DNA from: Chryseobacterium tagetis
GTDB lineage: Bacteria; Bacteroidota; Bacteroidia; Flavobacteriales; Weeksellaceae
Assembly (NCBI RefSeq): GCF_016735585.2
Contig: NZ_JAERSE020000002.1
Coordinates: forward strand, 124,001-188,000
DNA: 64,000 nucleotides
Direction: 5' to 3'
Made by a program: the position numbers and the translations under genes. Below are positions 53,030-60,929 of the stretch, piece after piece. The notes under the pieces are model-generated. The model saw only the letters and a list, made by a program, of their open reading frames with translations, was not told where the DNA came from and did not search any database. The first letter of the stretch is position 1. Every line of letters starts with the position of its first letter.

Positions 53030-53830
53030 ATGAAAAAACTCTTTTATATATGCCTGATTGTATTGGGCACAGGAAATCTTTTGGCCCAGGAAAACACAGA
53101 ACCTCAAGAAGACAGCAGATTGGATTTCACCGCAAACATTCAGAACAATCACCTTTGGAGAGGTTTAATTATTACAGACAAACCTGTGGTGATGGGAAAT
53201 CTTTCCTACGCTTTGGATAAAGACAAAAAATGGAAAGTCGGAATTTGGGGAGCTTCAGCTTTGGCGGATGACAAAGACAACACCCATTACAAGGAAATCA
53301 ATTATTATGTACAGTTTTCCAACGGAAGATTTTACATCGGATTATGGGATCTGTTTAATTCAAGAAACATAAATACAGCCGTTGCTTCGGATGATATTTT
53401 TAATTATTCCAACAGAAAAACGGCTCATATTATTGACTTGAGAACGAATTATACGTTCGGGCCCTCATTTCCTTTAAATATTGAAGCAGACATCATGTTG
53501 TACGGAGGAGCAAATGCAGGAGAAGTTGTTTTGGAACCGGACGGAAGCTATAAAAAGAATAAATATTCAACATACGTTCAGGCAAGCTATCCAGTGATTA
53601 AAGATAAAAAAGTAAATCTTGATGCTTTTGTGGGAGCAGGTTTTGCTTTAAATGACAAAAAATTTCTTTATGGAAACGGGGAGAACAGTTTTGATATTGT
53701 AAACGTTGGAGTAAAGGCAACCAAAACTTTAAAAATTACGGATCATTACAATCTTCCGGTTGCTATGATGGCCATGTGGAATCCATCTAATAAGTTCGCA
53801 AGAATACAATTGGCAGCAACGGTATTTTAA
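53030..53830 (+). CDS. Putative outer-membrane porin of the glycerol operon (TorF-like)
   Basis: A 266-residue protein with a signal peptide (1-20, MKKLFYICLIVLGTGNLLAQ). The rest is a succession of amphipathic strands with aromatic ends (LDFTANIQNNHLWRGLII, KWKVGIWGASALAD, EINYYVQFSNGRFYIGLWDLFN, HIIDLRTNYTF, YVQASYPVI, VNLDAFVGAGFAL) and a terminal FARIQLAATVF with a final Phe, the usual signal for barrel assembly. It resembles TorF-type putative porins of about 12 strands. It starts 15 bp after glpF, so it is probably an outer-membrane channel for glycerol or glycerol phosphates; that substrate is inferred from the operon alone. A strong terminator follows. Confidence 0.82.
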   Translation: MKKLFYICLIVLGTGNLLAQENTEPQEDSRLDFTANIQNNHLWRGLIITDKPVVMGNLSYALDKDKKWKVGIWGASALADDKDNTHYKEINYYVQFSNGRFYIGLWDLFNSRNINTAVASDDIFNYSNRKTAHIIDLRTNYTFGPSFPLNIEADIMLYGGANAGEVVLEPDGSYKKNKYSTYVQASYPVIKDKKVNLDAFVGAGFALNDKKFLYGNGENSFDIVNVGVKATKTLKITDHYNLPVAMMAMWNPSNKFARIQLAATVF

Positions 53831-53850
53831 ATACAAATTGTTAGTAATTC

Positions 53851-53879
53851 ATAAACCATCTCAAAAAGAGATGGTTTAT
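53851..53879 (+). terminator. Terminator of the glycerol operon
   Basis: ATAAACCATCTC pairs with GAGATGGTTTAT (12 bp, 5-base A loop), followed by TGTTTTTTTG, 20 bp after the porin stop codon. Confidence 0.9.
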
Positions 53880-54068
53880 TGTTTTTTTGAATTGTTCAGC
53901 AATCCATTCCAAAAGCAATACCTCACATATAGAGAAAATGGCAAAACTTATTTATTAGAAATATTGAAGCAGTTATTAGAAAATAATACACACTTACTAA
54001 ATGGTAATTACTTTCGGGGTTTGATTTAAATAGATTCGTAATACAAAATCATTAAATATTTAGTTATT

Positions 54069-55214
54069 ATGAACAAAAAACTATTCAACATCAAGAACAT
54101 TATTACAGGAGCAATGATACTCTCTGCCGGAGCAGTCAATGCACAACAATGGGACATCATCGGTAATCTGGGTACCAACAGTTCCAACTATGTTGGTACC
54201 ATTGATGATGCTACTTTATTTTTAAGAACCAATGGACAAAAAGACGATGGTGGGCAAGCGTATTTAAATGCTGCAGGCTCCTTTGTTGTAGAATCTACAA
54301 ATAACACTAATGATATTAAAGGAAAAGGGAACATTGTTGCCGGAACAAAACATGTACTCGGCAGCAATACAAATTCCTCTATAGTCGGAGGATGGGGACA
54401 TCAATTAACTGAATCTGGAGGTGCAAATTTTGTAACTGGCCAATCCAACATCATATTAAACGGAGCTGGAAAATCTGTAGCAATGGGATGGAAGAATACC
54501 ATAAGAGCGACCAATCAATTTGCTATTGGAGTGGGAATTGATTTAACAACAGAATATTCAGGAGGATTTGGAATTGATCTGGCAGCTACCGGCAACCGAT
54601 CTTTTGTTTTTGGAGCAAATGTAAAAAATGACATTCCTTATTCTGTTATGTTTGGGCTTTCAAAAATCCCAACAATGCTCATTAAAGATCAAATGGTAGG
54701 CGTACGAACGACAGTACCGACTGCAAATTTTCACACAGTTGGAACGGTTAGGCTTGAGAGTCTTCCTAGTGGTTCAGGAAAAGCATTGGTAGTAGATGCA
54801 AACGGGAATGTAATGGTTGCTACAACTACTGTAGCAAAACAAGCAAATGATGAAACCGTCACTGAGTTACAAAGCCAAATCGATGATCTTAAACAGGAGC
54901 TTATAGACTTAAAAAATCTTTTAAAACAAACCAGTGTAAAGGATATTTCCTCAAATAACAATGCAATACTTTATCAAAACGCCCCCAATCCCAGCAAAGG
55001 CGAAACCAATATTAAATACTATCTTCCTGCTGATAGCAAAAACAGCAGTATAGAAATCTATTCTGTATCTGGACAGTTGGTAAAATCTCTTCCCATCAGA
55101 ATGACCGGCGAAGGCAGTATAGCCTTAAACAATATGAAATCTGGAATGTATTTGTACAAATTATCTATTAACGGTAAAACCATTGACACAAAAAAAATGC
55201 TTATTAACGACTAA
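54069..55214 (+). CDS. T9SS-secreted surface protein with trimeric-adhesin-like head and coiled coil
   Basis: A 381-residue protein. A signal peptide ends at GAVNAQ (about residue 25). Residues about 60-215 have short repeats with alternating small residues (SIVGGWGHQLTESGGANFVTGQSN, SVAMGWKNTIRATNQFAIGVGI, SFVFGANVKN) like the YadA/Hep-type beta-roll of trimeric adhesins. A VGVRTTVPTANFHTVGTVRLE segment follows, as in phage-tail/endosialidase-type stalk proteins. Residues about 258-285 (DETVTELQSQIDDLKQELIDLKNLL) are a heptad-type coiled coil. The last about 75 residues are a type A type IX secretion sorting domain (NAPNPSKGETNIKYYLP ... SIEIYSVSGQLVKSL ... MKSGMYLYKLSINGKTIDTKKMLI). It is probably exported by T9SS, and probably trimeric. 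Confidence 0.85.
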   Translation: MNKKLFNIKNIITGAMILSAGAVNAQQWDIIGNLGTNSSNYVGTIDDATLFLRTNGQKDDGGQAYLNAAGSFVVESTNNTNDIKGKGNIVAGTKHVLGSNTNSSIVGGWGHQLTESGGANFVTGQSNIILNGAGKSVAMGWKNTIRATNQFAIGVGIDLTTEYSGGFGIDLAATGNRSFVFGANVKNDIPYSVMFGLSKIPTMLIKDQMVGVRTTVPTANFHTVGTVRLESLPSGSGKALVVDANGNVMVATTTVAKQANDETVTELQSQIDDLKQELIDLKNLLKQTSVKDISSNNNAILYQNAPNPSKGETNIKYYLPADSKNSSIEIYSVSGQLVKSLPIRMTGEGSIALNNMKSGMYLYKLSINGKTIDTKKMLIND

Positions 55215-55237
55215 TTCAATAGAGATTAATATAAGGT

Positions 55238-55255
55238 ACCACCGCTAGCGGTGGT
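55238..55255 (+). terminator. Terminator after the T9SS protein gene
   Basis: ACCACCGC and GCGGTGGT form an 8-bp stem around TA, followed by TTTTTTGTT, 24 bp after the stop codon. Confidence 0.92.
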
Positions 55256-55285
55256 TTTTTTGTTATTATTTCTTACTTTTAATGT

Positions 55286-56266
55286 ATGAAAAAAAACTTT
55301 TCGATCCTCTTTCTATTACTTCTTGTATTTTCCTGCAGTAAGAAGGAAAATCATTCCTATGGTTTTTATTACTGGAAAACCAGGCTTACTTTAAATGAAA
55401 CCGAAAAGAAAACACTGAATCAATCTCCAACACCTTATTTATATACCCGCTTTTTTGATGTAGATAAAATTGATAACAAGTTTCAGCCTGTAGGAGTCAT
55501 TACCAAAGACAAAAGTTTTGAAACGGGGAAAAAGATCGTTCCGACAGTTTTCATTACCAACCGCACTTTTCTCTACATTAAAAAAGATGAAACCGCTTTC
55601 CTAGCCAAAAGTGTATATGAACTTATTCAAAAGAAAACTGCCGAATATCATTTAGCGGTTCATAATGAAATCCAAATCGACTGTGACTGGACTGCCGGAA
55701 CGCGGGATGATTATTTTAAATTTTTAAAAGAATTAAAAAAAATATCGGGGAAAGAAATTACCTGTACACTCCGGCTTCATCAGGTAAAAGATAAAAGCCA
55801 GACAGGAATTCCTCCCGTAGAGAAAGTGTACCTCATGTGCTACTCCACTTCTTCACCATTGGAAAATTCTGATAAGAATTCTATTCTCGATGTCAGTATT
55901 TTGAAAAGTTATCTTTCAAAAATTGATGAATATCCGATCAAAAAAATTGAAGTTGCCTTACCCATTTATTCATGGGGAATTGTGACCAATCATCTGGAGA
56001 AGCATAAACTCATTAATGCTTTGTCTAAAAAAGATCTCGAAAATCCTAATTTTAAAAAGATTTCAGAAAACACAGCAGAAGTTCTGAAAGACGGATTTTA
56101 TTTTGGTCATTATTTAAATAAAGGCTTTACTATAAAAATTGAAGAGATTTCTGATGACCAACTAAAAGAGGTCGTTCAGTTTCTTGACAATAAAATCTCA
56201 AATTTTAACATCATATATTATCAATTAGATAGTAAATTTGTATCCAATCAAGATTTTAATTTTTAA
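55286..56266 (+). CDS. Predicted lipoprotein, TIM-barrel-like (DUF3142/GH18-like resemblance)
   Basis: A 326-residue protein with a lipoprotein signal MKKNFSILFLLLLVFSCSKKEN (lipobox VFSC, Cys17). The mature part contains YHLAVHNEIQIDCDWTAGTRDDYFKFLKELKKISGKEITCTLRLHQV, which resembles strand beta4 and after of GH18-like TIM barrels and the DUF3142 family (QIDxD pattern), then VEKVYLMCYSTSSPLEN and KKIEVALPIYSWGIV, also barrel-like strands. Chitinase catalytic DxxDxDxE is not complete, so enzymatic activity is doubtful. The next gene starts 28 bp after its stop, so the two form a pair. Function unknown. Confidence 0.72.
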   Translation: MKKNFSILFLLLLVFSCSKKENHSYGFYYWKTRLTLNETEKKTLNQSPTPYLYTRFFDVDKIDNKFQPVGVITKDKSFETGKKIVPTVFITNRTFLYIKKDETAFLAKSVYELIQKKTAEYHLAVHNEIQIDCDWTAGTRDDYFKFLKELKKISGKEITCTLRLHQVKDKSQTGIPPVEKVYLMCYSTSSPLENSDKNSILDVSILKSYLSKIDEYPIKKIEVALPIYSWGIVTNHLEKHKLINALSKKDLENPNFKKISENTAEVLKDGFYFGHYLNKGFTIKIEEISDDQLKEVVQFLDNKISNFNIIYYQLDSKFVSNQDFNF

Positions 56267-56294
56267 AATCGACATTAAAAAACACCATATTATA

Positions 56295-58994
56295 ATGAAA
56301 AAGTATATTCTTTCACTTAGTGTTCTGGCACTTTTTTATACAAAGTCAAACGCCTGTGCATGGTCTGATCCCGATTATGAGTATTTCAACCTATTTACAC
56401 AGAGTATTATTAAGGACAAATCCTATTTGCCTTTTTTACTTAGTTATTCCACCAGATTTTACGACCAATACAAACAAGGGGTAATTCCGGATGAAAATAT
56501 AGATTCCTGGAAAAAATTCTTCAACAATCAGCTTTCTTATTCAGAAACAGATTATCTTGTTCATAAGATCAGCCTGAATGATCTTAATGATTTAAAGAAA
56601 GGAACTCCCAATAATCCTCTCTTGAAAAAACTCGGTACCGGATTTTATCAGAAGTATAAGGAAGGAATCGATTATTTGATTGAAGCTAAATATCTGGAGC
56701 CTTATATGAGCATCAACTTTGTAGAGAATGAAAATTCATTTTACTACAATGGAAGCAATAAAGATAAGAATGCCACAAATCTTGATTATAACAAAACAAT
56801 TGCAGCATTAACTTCATTATACAATGCTGCAAGGAATCCTGAAATCAAACAGCGATACGGATACCAGCTTGTCCGTTTCAATCATTACACAAGAAATTAT
56901 GACGCTGCAACGCAGGCTTTCAAGAATTATGTTCAGCCTGTCAAATTAAAAGGGACGCCTTACTTTATGGCCCTTGATCAGCTTGCGGGCGCACAAAGAG
57001 GACTGGAAATGAATTCTGATGCCAACTGGAATTTCTTTCAGGTTTTCATGAACAGCAAAAGCCGTAAAGAATCTGCATTTGTTTCTATGAAACTTTCGGA
57101 TACCGCATCTTTTAATAATATTATGAAAAGAGCCGGAACGAATGAAGAGAAAAACATGGCTTACTTTCTTTTAGGTTATGAAGATTTCAACAACCCCATT
57201 CCGATCATGGAAAAGATGTTTGAGATCGATCCGAATTCTGAAATCCTGAAAGTGATGGCGGTAAGAAGCATCAACGAACTTGAAAGAAGCTATCTTCCTA
57301 TTTATTATTATTCCGACAATAAGAATACTGCTGTTCAGAAAAATCCAGCTGATAAAACTTCACCCGAAGTTCCGGTGGTGAAGGAAGAGAAACTTTCTTT
57401 CTGGCAAAAAATTGTCCGCTTTTTTAAAAACCTTTTCGGAGGTTCAAAGTCTGATAAGGATAAAACTGAAAACAAAGCCGACCAAAGTGATGATGAATTA
57501 CTGGAAAACCCAAACAGGATTCCAGTCTTCTCGAAAAACAATTATTGGTATGATGAAAAGACCAAAGACTATTTGGATGATCTGGAAAAATTCACCAATA
57601 AGACCAAAGAAAAATCCAGTGACGAATACTGGCAGATTGCAGATGCTTACCTGAAATTCTTGAAAAAAGACTATAAAGAAAGTACTGAAATCTTAGACGA
57701 TATTAAAACCAGCAATCCGGAATATCTTGAACAGATCAAGAGAATGAAAGTACTGAACGATATTGTCTCTCAGCCTAAAATTGATGCAGAATATGAAGAT
57801 CATCTTATGAAAGATTATGCAGAGTATTTTGTGGAAAAAGAAGTCAAAAAAGACAGCACGAATACAGATGATTATGATTATTATGGTTCTGTTCCGTCAA
57901 CAAAAGATTTCCTGAAAGATGTTTTGGCAAACCGTTATTTCCTTCAGGGGGAAGATGGAAAATCGTTCCTGATGAACAATAAGCTTTCCGACTTACAGTA
58001 CAATCCGAATTTGAGTCTGGTAAAAAGCGTGGAAGTTTTCTACAGAAAACCGAATAAAACTCAGTTTGAACAACAAATCATTGCTAAGAACATGGATAAT
58101 GTCGGCAATATTGAAGCATTTTTCGCCACAATTTACGGTGACAGAGCCATGAGAACTGCCGATTTTGAGAAAGCGAAATCTTATTATCAGAAAGCACAGA
58201 GCTTCGCCGGAATTCCTAGGGAGGATTATGAGAAGTACAATCCGACGACCGGTAAATATGAAAAACTGGTGTATGACGGAACCAATTATGACGGCTTTAA
58301 TAATATTTCTGATTATATCTTCGGACACAATGTCTGGGAAAGCTTCGGAAGTCCGGATGATCAAAGTATGGAAAATGAGAATTACACCGCATTTCCTTTT
58401 ATTAAACCTAAAATGAATAAACTGGAACTTGCCGATGCTTTAATTCAGCTTAAAAAAATAGGAAACGGAAAAGATGAGAAATCTGCAAAAGCCAATCAAC
58501 TGATCGGAAATCTTTTATATAATACTTCTATTTTGGGATATTACAGACAGGTTTTCGTGATGGATATTGATAACAGCAACGGAGGAAAGTATGACTTCTG
58601 GCAGACTGAACAAAAAAATCCATATCAGTATTATTATAAAAATTTCTTAGACAGATCTTTCATCGAACCGGATAATTTTGATCTAGCTATCAATTATTAT
58701 AAAAAAGCATTAAATCTTTCCGGAAATAAGGAAGAGAAAGCAAGAATACTTTTCCAGATGGCAAGTGCCGAACAGGGAAAATATTATCAGTATGAAGCCA
58801 AAAACCAAGCGAATATTGATTACTCAGACCCTAAGTGGTCTGAAAAAACAGATGCCCATCAAAAAGAGATGGACAACATTAAAAATCAAAAATACAGAAC
58901 GTATTTTGCATTGCTGAAAACACAGTATGCGAATACAGAGACAGCCAAGAATCTTATCGGAAGCTGCTCTTACTTCGGATATTTCATGAAGTAA
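56295..58994 (+). CDS. Large exported helical-repeat protein, unknown function
   Basis: About 899 residues from the ATG at 56295 (MKKYILSLSVLALFYTKSNACAW, a signal peptide); the frame opens 19 codons earlier inside the preceding gene. The mature protein begins CAWSDPDYEYFNLF and is almost wholly helical with tetratricopeptide-like pairs (DYKESTEILDDIKTSNPEYLEQI; RTADFEKAKSYYQKAQSFAG; NFDLAINYYKKALNLSGNKEEKARILFQMASAEQG). A charged low-complexity insert with an amphipathic stretch (KLSFWQKIVRFFKNLFGGSKSDKDKTENKADQSDDE-type, about residues 350-400) breaks the repeats. I do not recognise the family. It follows a lipoprotein gene by 28 bp and ends at a bidirectional terminator; the two probably act together in the envelope. 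Confidence 0.78.
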   Translation: MKKYILSLSVLALFYTKSNACAWSDPDYEYFNLFTQSIIKDKSYLPFLLSYSTRFYDQYKQGVIPDENIDSWKKFFNNQLSYSETDYLVHKISLNDLNDLKKGTPNNPLLKKLGTGFYQKYKEGIDYLIEAKYLEPYMSINFVENENSFYYNGSNKDKNATNLDYNKTIAALTSLYNAARNPEIKQRYGYQLVRFNHYTRNYDAATQAFKNYVQPVKLKGTPYFMALDQLAGAQRGLEMNSDANWNFFQVFMNSKSRKESAFVSMKLSDTASFNNIMKRAGTNEEKNMAYFLLGYEDFNNPIPIMEKMFEIDPNSEILKVMAVRSINELERSYLPIYYYSDNKNTAVQKNPADKTSPEVPVVKEEKLSFWQKIVRFFKNLFGGSKSDKDKTENKADQSDDELLENPNRIPVFSKNNYWYDEKTKDYLDDLEKFTNKTKEKSSDEYWQIADAYLKFLKKDYKESTEILDDIKTSNPEYLEQIKRMKVLNDIVSQPKIDAEYEDHLMKDYAEYFVEKEVKKDSTNTDDYDYYGSVPSTKDFLKDVLANRYFLQGEDGKSFLMNNKLSDLQYNPNLSLVKSVEVFYRKPNKTQFEQQIIAKNMDNVGNIEAFFATIYGDRAMRTADFEKAKSYYQKAQSFAGIPREDYEKYNPTTGKYEKLVYDGTNYDGFNNISDYIFGHNVWESFGSPDDQSMENENYTAFPFIKPKMNKLELADALIQLKKIGNGKDEKSAKANQLIGNLLYNTSILGYYRQVFVMDIDNSNGGKYDFWQTEQKNPYQYYYKNFLDRSFIEPDNFDLAINYYKKALNLSGNKEEKARILFQMASAEQGKYYQYEAKNQANIDYSDPKWSEKTDAHQKEMDNIKNQKYRTYFALLKTQYANTETAKNLIGSCSYFGYFMK

Positions 58995-59016
58995 TAATTG
59001 ATAAACATTGAAAAAT

Positions 59017-59041
59017 AAAACCCCGCAAATTGTGGGGTTTT
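59017..59041. terminator. Bidirectional terminator between convergent genes
   Basis: AAAACCCCGCA pairs with TGTGGGGTTTT (11 bp, one G-U) around a 3-base loop, with A-rich and T-rich flanks on both sides. Confidence 0.92.
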
Positions 59042-59069
59042 ATTTTCTTGGTATTTCTTTGGAGAAAAT

Positions 59070-59558
59070 CTATATATTTTTCTGCTGTTGTTTTTGCAGC
59101 CATTCTTCATGTTTTCTTTTGAAGAATTCATGTTTGTAATCCTGATTTCTCTGTGCTGCATCTATTGAATGGGAAGTATGTATATCGGCATCTTCTTTGG
59201 CAAATTGAGATAGTTGTTCATAATAGCAATGTAGCTGGTCTAATTCCTTTTCTGTGAGGTCTTCGATATCTACAATTCTGTTACTTGCTTTTTCATTGGC
59301 CGCAATCAGTTCATTCAGCTTTATCTGAATTGCTTTGGAATCTTTGTTCTGCGATTTTTGAATTAAAAATACCATTAAAAATGTAATAATGGTAGTTCCG
59401 GTATTGATGACCAATTGCCATGTTTCGGAGTAATTAAAAACCGGTCCCGAAATAGCCCAAATAACTACAATAGTTGTAGCACCAATGAAAGCATATGAAC
59501 TTCCCGTAAATCTTGTTGCCCAGTTTGAAAATTTTTCGAAAATGTTATTATTTGCCAT
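59070..59558 (-). CDS. Low affinity iron permease family protein
   Basis: A 162-residue protein with two membrane helices at about 21-42 (SSYAFIGATTIVVIWAISGPVF) and 47-66 (TWQLVINTGTTIITFLMVFLIQ), then a charged helical cytoplasmic tail. The first half matches the family named for the yeast low-affinity iron transporter Fet4, whose conserved NTGTTIITFLMVFLIQxxQNxD segment is exact here. In bacteria the transport role is unproven. The tail contains several His and Asp residues (IHTSHSIDAAQRNQDYKHEFF). It is the downstream gene of a pair with the GLPGLI gene, with a terminator between. Confidence 0.9.
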   Translation of the reverse strand: MANNNIFEKFSNWATRFTGSSYAFIGATTIVVIWAISGPVFNYSETWQLVINTGTTIITFLMVFLIQKSQNKDSKAIQIKLNELIAANEKASNRIVDIEDLTEKELDQLHCYYEQLSQFAKEDADIHTSHSIDAAQRNQDYKHEFFKRKHEEWLQKQQQKNI

Positions 59559-59595
59559 AGCTATATTAGTTTTACCGAATTTTAACCATCAAAAA

Positions 59596-59615
59596 CTCCG
59601 CCGAAGTTGGCAGAG
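59596..59615 (-). terminator. Terminator after the GLPGLI gene
   Basis: On the minus strand CTCTGCC pairs with GGCGGAG (7 bp, one T-G) around a 6-base loop, followed by TTTTTGATGG, 24 bp after the stop. Confidence 0.75.
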
Positions 59616-59638
59616 CTTGAATTAAATTAATGGGTTTA

Positions 59639-60466
59639 TTATTCATATTTCATTGCCTTATCCCTTTCGATCGGGTTATTAGTCTTACGAAACATTTCCT
59701 GAAGCTTTTTACTGAGATCATTGAACTGTTCTGCTTTGGTTATTTTTGTACCCATGACAAACATTTCGCCCTGCATATTTTCTTTGAAATCTCGCCTCAT
59801 ATCCTGAAGTGGATCATTATAAAAATCCAGTTTTTTCTTCATTCTTATTTTTTCGGATACTTCCAAAGGTTTCGTTCCGTAATAGGTTTCTATAAATCCA
59901 ACCGTATCATAAGTTTCCTTCAAATTTTTGTTTTTAACCAATGTAAAAATGAAATTGGAACCTGAGTCCTCAAGCTGAAAGATCAATCCCGGAAGTCCTC
60001 TGAATTTATACGGACCTTCAGATAATGTTATGTCTTTGTTAAACCACGCTACCCAACTTCTTCCTCCGAAATTAGCCGTTGCTTTTTGCAGGGTATATTC
60101 TCCAAATTTTTTCGTTTCATTCGTCAAATTCCACGAAATTTTATCTTCTGTCGGAAAGGTAAACATATCATGCCCTATTAATTCGTAATTCTGGTTTTTA
60201 TAGGAGTTTCTTTCGTGTTTTACAGAAGGAAACCAGCTTCCATAATGATGCCCGTAATTTCCTGTAGTTTTGTTGATTGAATCGGATCTCAAATAATCGT
60301 ATTCATAAAATTTCACTTCTTTCGGATTGATATCTAATACGAAGTTCAGTTTTTCATGCTGACTTTGGGTAGAGTCCATTTTAAACTGCAATTCATAGAT
60401 AAATCTCTGTGTCTGTGCATGGACGCAGTAACTCATCATGATCATTAATAAAAGTATTCTTTTCAT
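59639..60466 (-). CDS. GLPGLI family protein
   Basis: About 275 residues from the ATG at 60466 (MKRILLLMIMMSYCVHAQTQRFIYELQFKMD, with a signal peptide); the open frame runs 34 codons further but the promoter at 60481-60510 excludes that. The family motif RGLPGLIFQLEDSGSNFIFTL is visible at about residues 155-175, preceded by WVAWFNKDITLSEGPYKF. GLPGLI proteins are common exported proteins of Bacteroidota, often near TonB-type receptors; their function is unknown. It ends with DKAMKYE, a short charged tail. A classical promoter precedes it. Confidence 0.92.
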   Translation of the reverse strand: MKRILLLMIMMSYCVHAQTQRFIYELQFKMDSTQSQHEKLNFVLDINPKEVKFYEYDYLRSDSINKTTGNYGHHYGSWFPSVKHERNSYKNQNYELIGHDMFTFPTEDKISWNLTNETKKFGEYTLQKATANFGGRSWVAWFNKDITLSEGPYKFRGLPGLIFQLEDSGSNFIFTLVKNKNLKETYDTVGFIETYYGTKPLEVSEKIRMKKKLDFYNDPLQDMRRDFKENMQGEMFVMGTKITKAEQFNDLSKKLQEMFRKTNNPIERDKAMKYE

Positions 60467-60480
60467 AGTTCTATTTTTAA

Positions 60481-60510
60481 CAAATGTACAAATTAAATAG
60501 AACCTTGCAA
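60481..60510 (-). promoter_or_regulatory. Promoter of the GLPGLI gene
   Basis: On the minus strand TTG (60508-60510) and TACATTTG (60481-60488) are 19 bp apart, an exact -33/-7 match. The -7 element lies 14 bp before the start codon at 60466. Confidence 0.8.
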
Positions 60511-60555
60511 TACATAATAGTATTAAATTTAAAATATTAATTAAAGACAAAATAA

Positions 60556-60585
60556 AAATCCGTCCCAAAAAGGAACGGATTTTTT
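60556..60585 (-). terminator. Terminator of the str operon after rpsJ
   Basis: On the minus strand AAAAATCCGTTCC pairs with GGGACGGATTTTT (12 bp with one G-T) around a 4-base T loop, followed by a T-rich run. It begins 22 bp after the rpsJ stop and separates rpsJ from the genes downstream. Confidence 0.9.
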
Positions 60586-60606
60586 ATAATCATTAGTGTG
60601 CAATTA

Positions 60607-60912
60607 TCACACTTTAATTTCTACGTCTACACCTGAAGGAAGTTCTAATTTCATTAGAGCATCAACAGTTTTAGAAGAAGAAGAGTAGATATCCATTAGT
60701 CTCTTGTGAGCTGATAATTGGAACTGCTCTCTTGCTTTCTTGTTTACGTGCGGAGATCTCAACACAGTGAAGATTCTCTTGTTCGTTGGCAATGGAATTG
60801 GACCGTTTACAACAGCACCAGTAGCCTTTACCGTTTTTACGATTTTCTCAGCAGACTTGTCTACCAAGTTATAATCGTAAGATTTTAGTTTTATTCTGAT
60901 TCTTTGTGACAT
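60607..60912 (-). CDS. rpsJ: 30S ribosomal protein S10
   Basis: A 101-residue S10, also known as NusE for its part in transcription antitermination. It begins [64 protein letters not shown] and ends [16 protein letters not shown]. Length is normal. It follows fusA after 17 bp and is ended by its own terminator. In most Bacteroidota S10 is directly followed by rplC; here 12.6 kb of other genes lie between, so it is now the last gene of the str operon. Confidence 0.98.
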   Translation of the reverse strand: MSQRIRIKLKSYDYNLVDKSAEKIVKTVKATGAVVNGPIPLPTNKRIFTVLRSPHVNKKAREQFQLSAHKRLMDIYSSSSKTVDALMKLELPSGVDVEIKV

Positions 60913-60929
60913 TTCTTGTACTTTAAAAA

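Noticed and set aside
53838..54029. 63-codon open frame after the glycerol operon
   Set aside because: It spans the operon terminator hairpin, has no recognisable motif and no promoter of its own.
60467..60568. 34-codon N-terminal extension of the GLPGLI protein
   Set aside because: It covers the exact TTG-N19-TACATTTG promoter, and the signal peptide starts at 60466.
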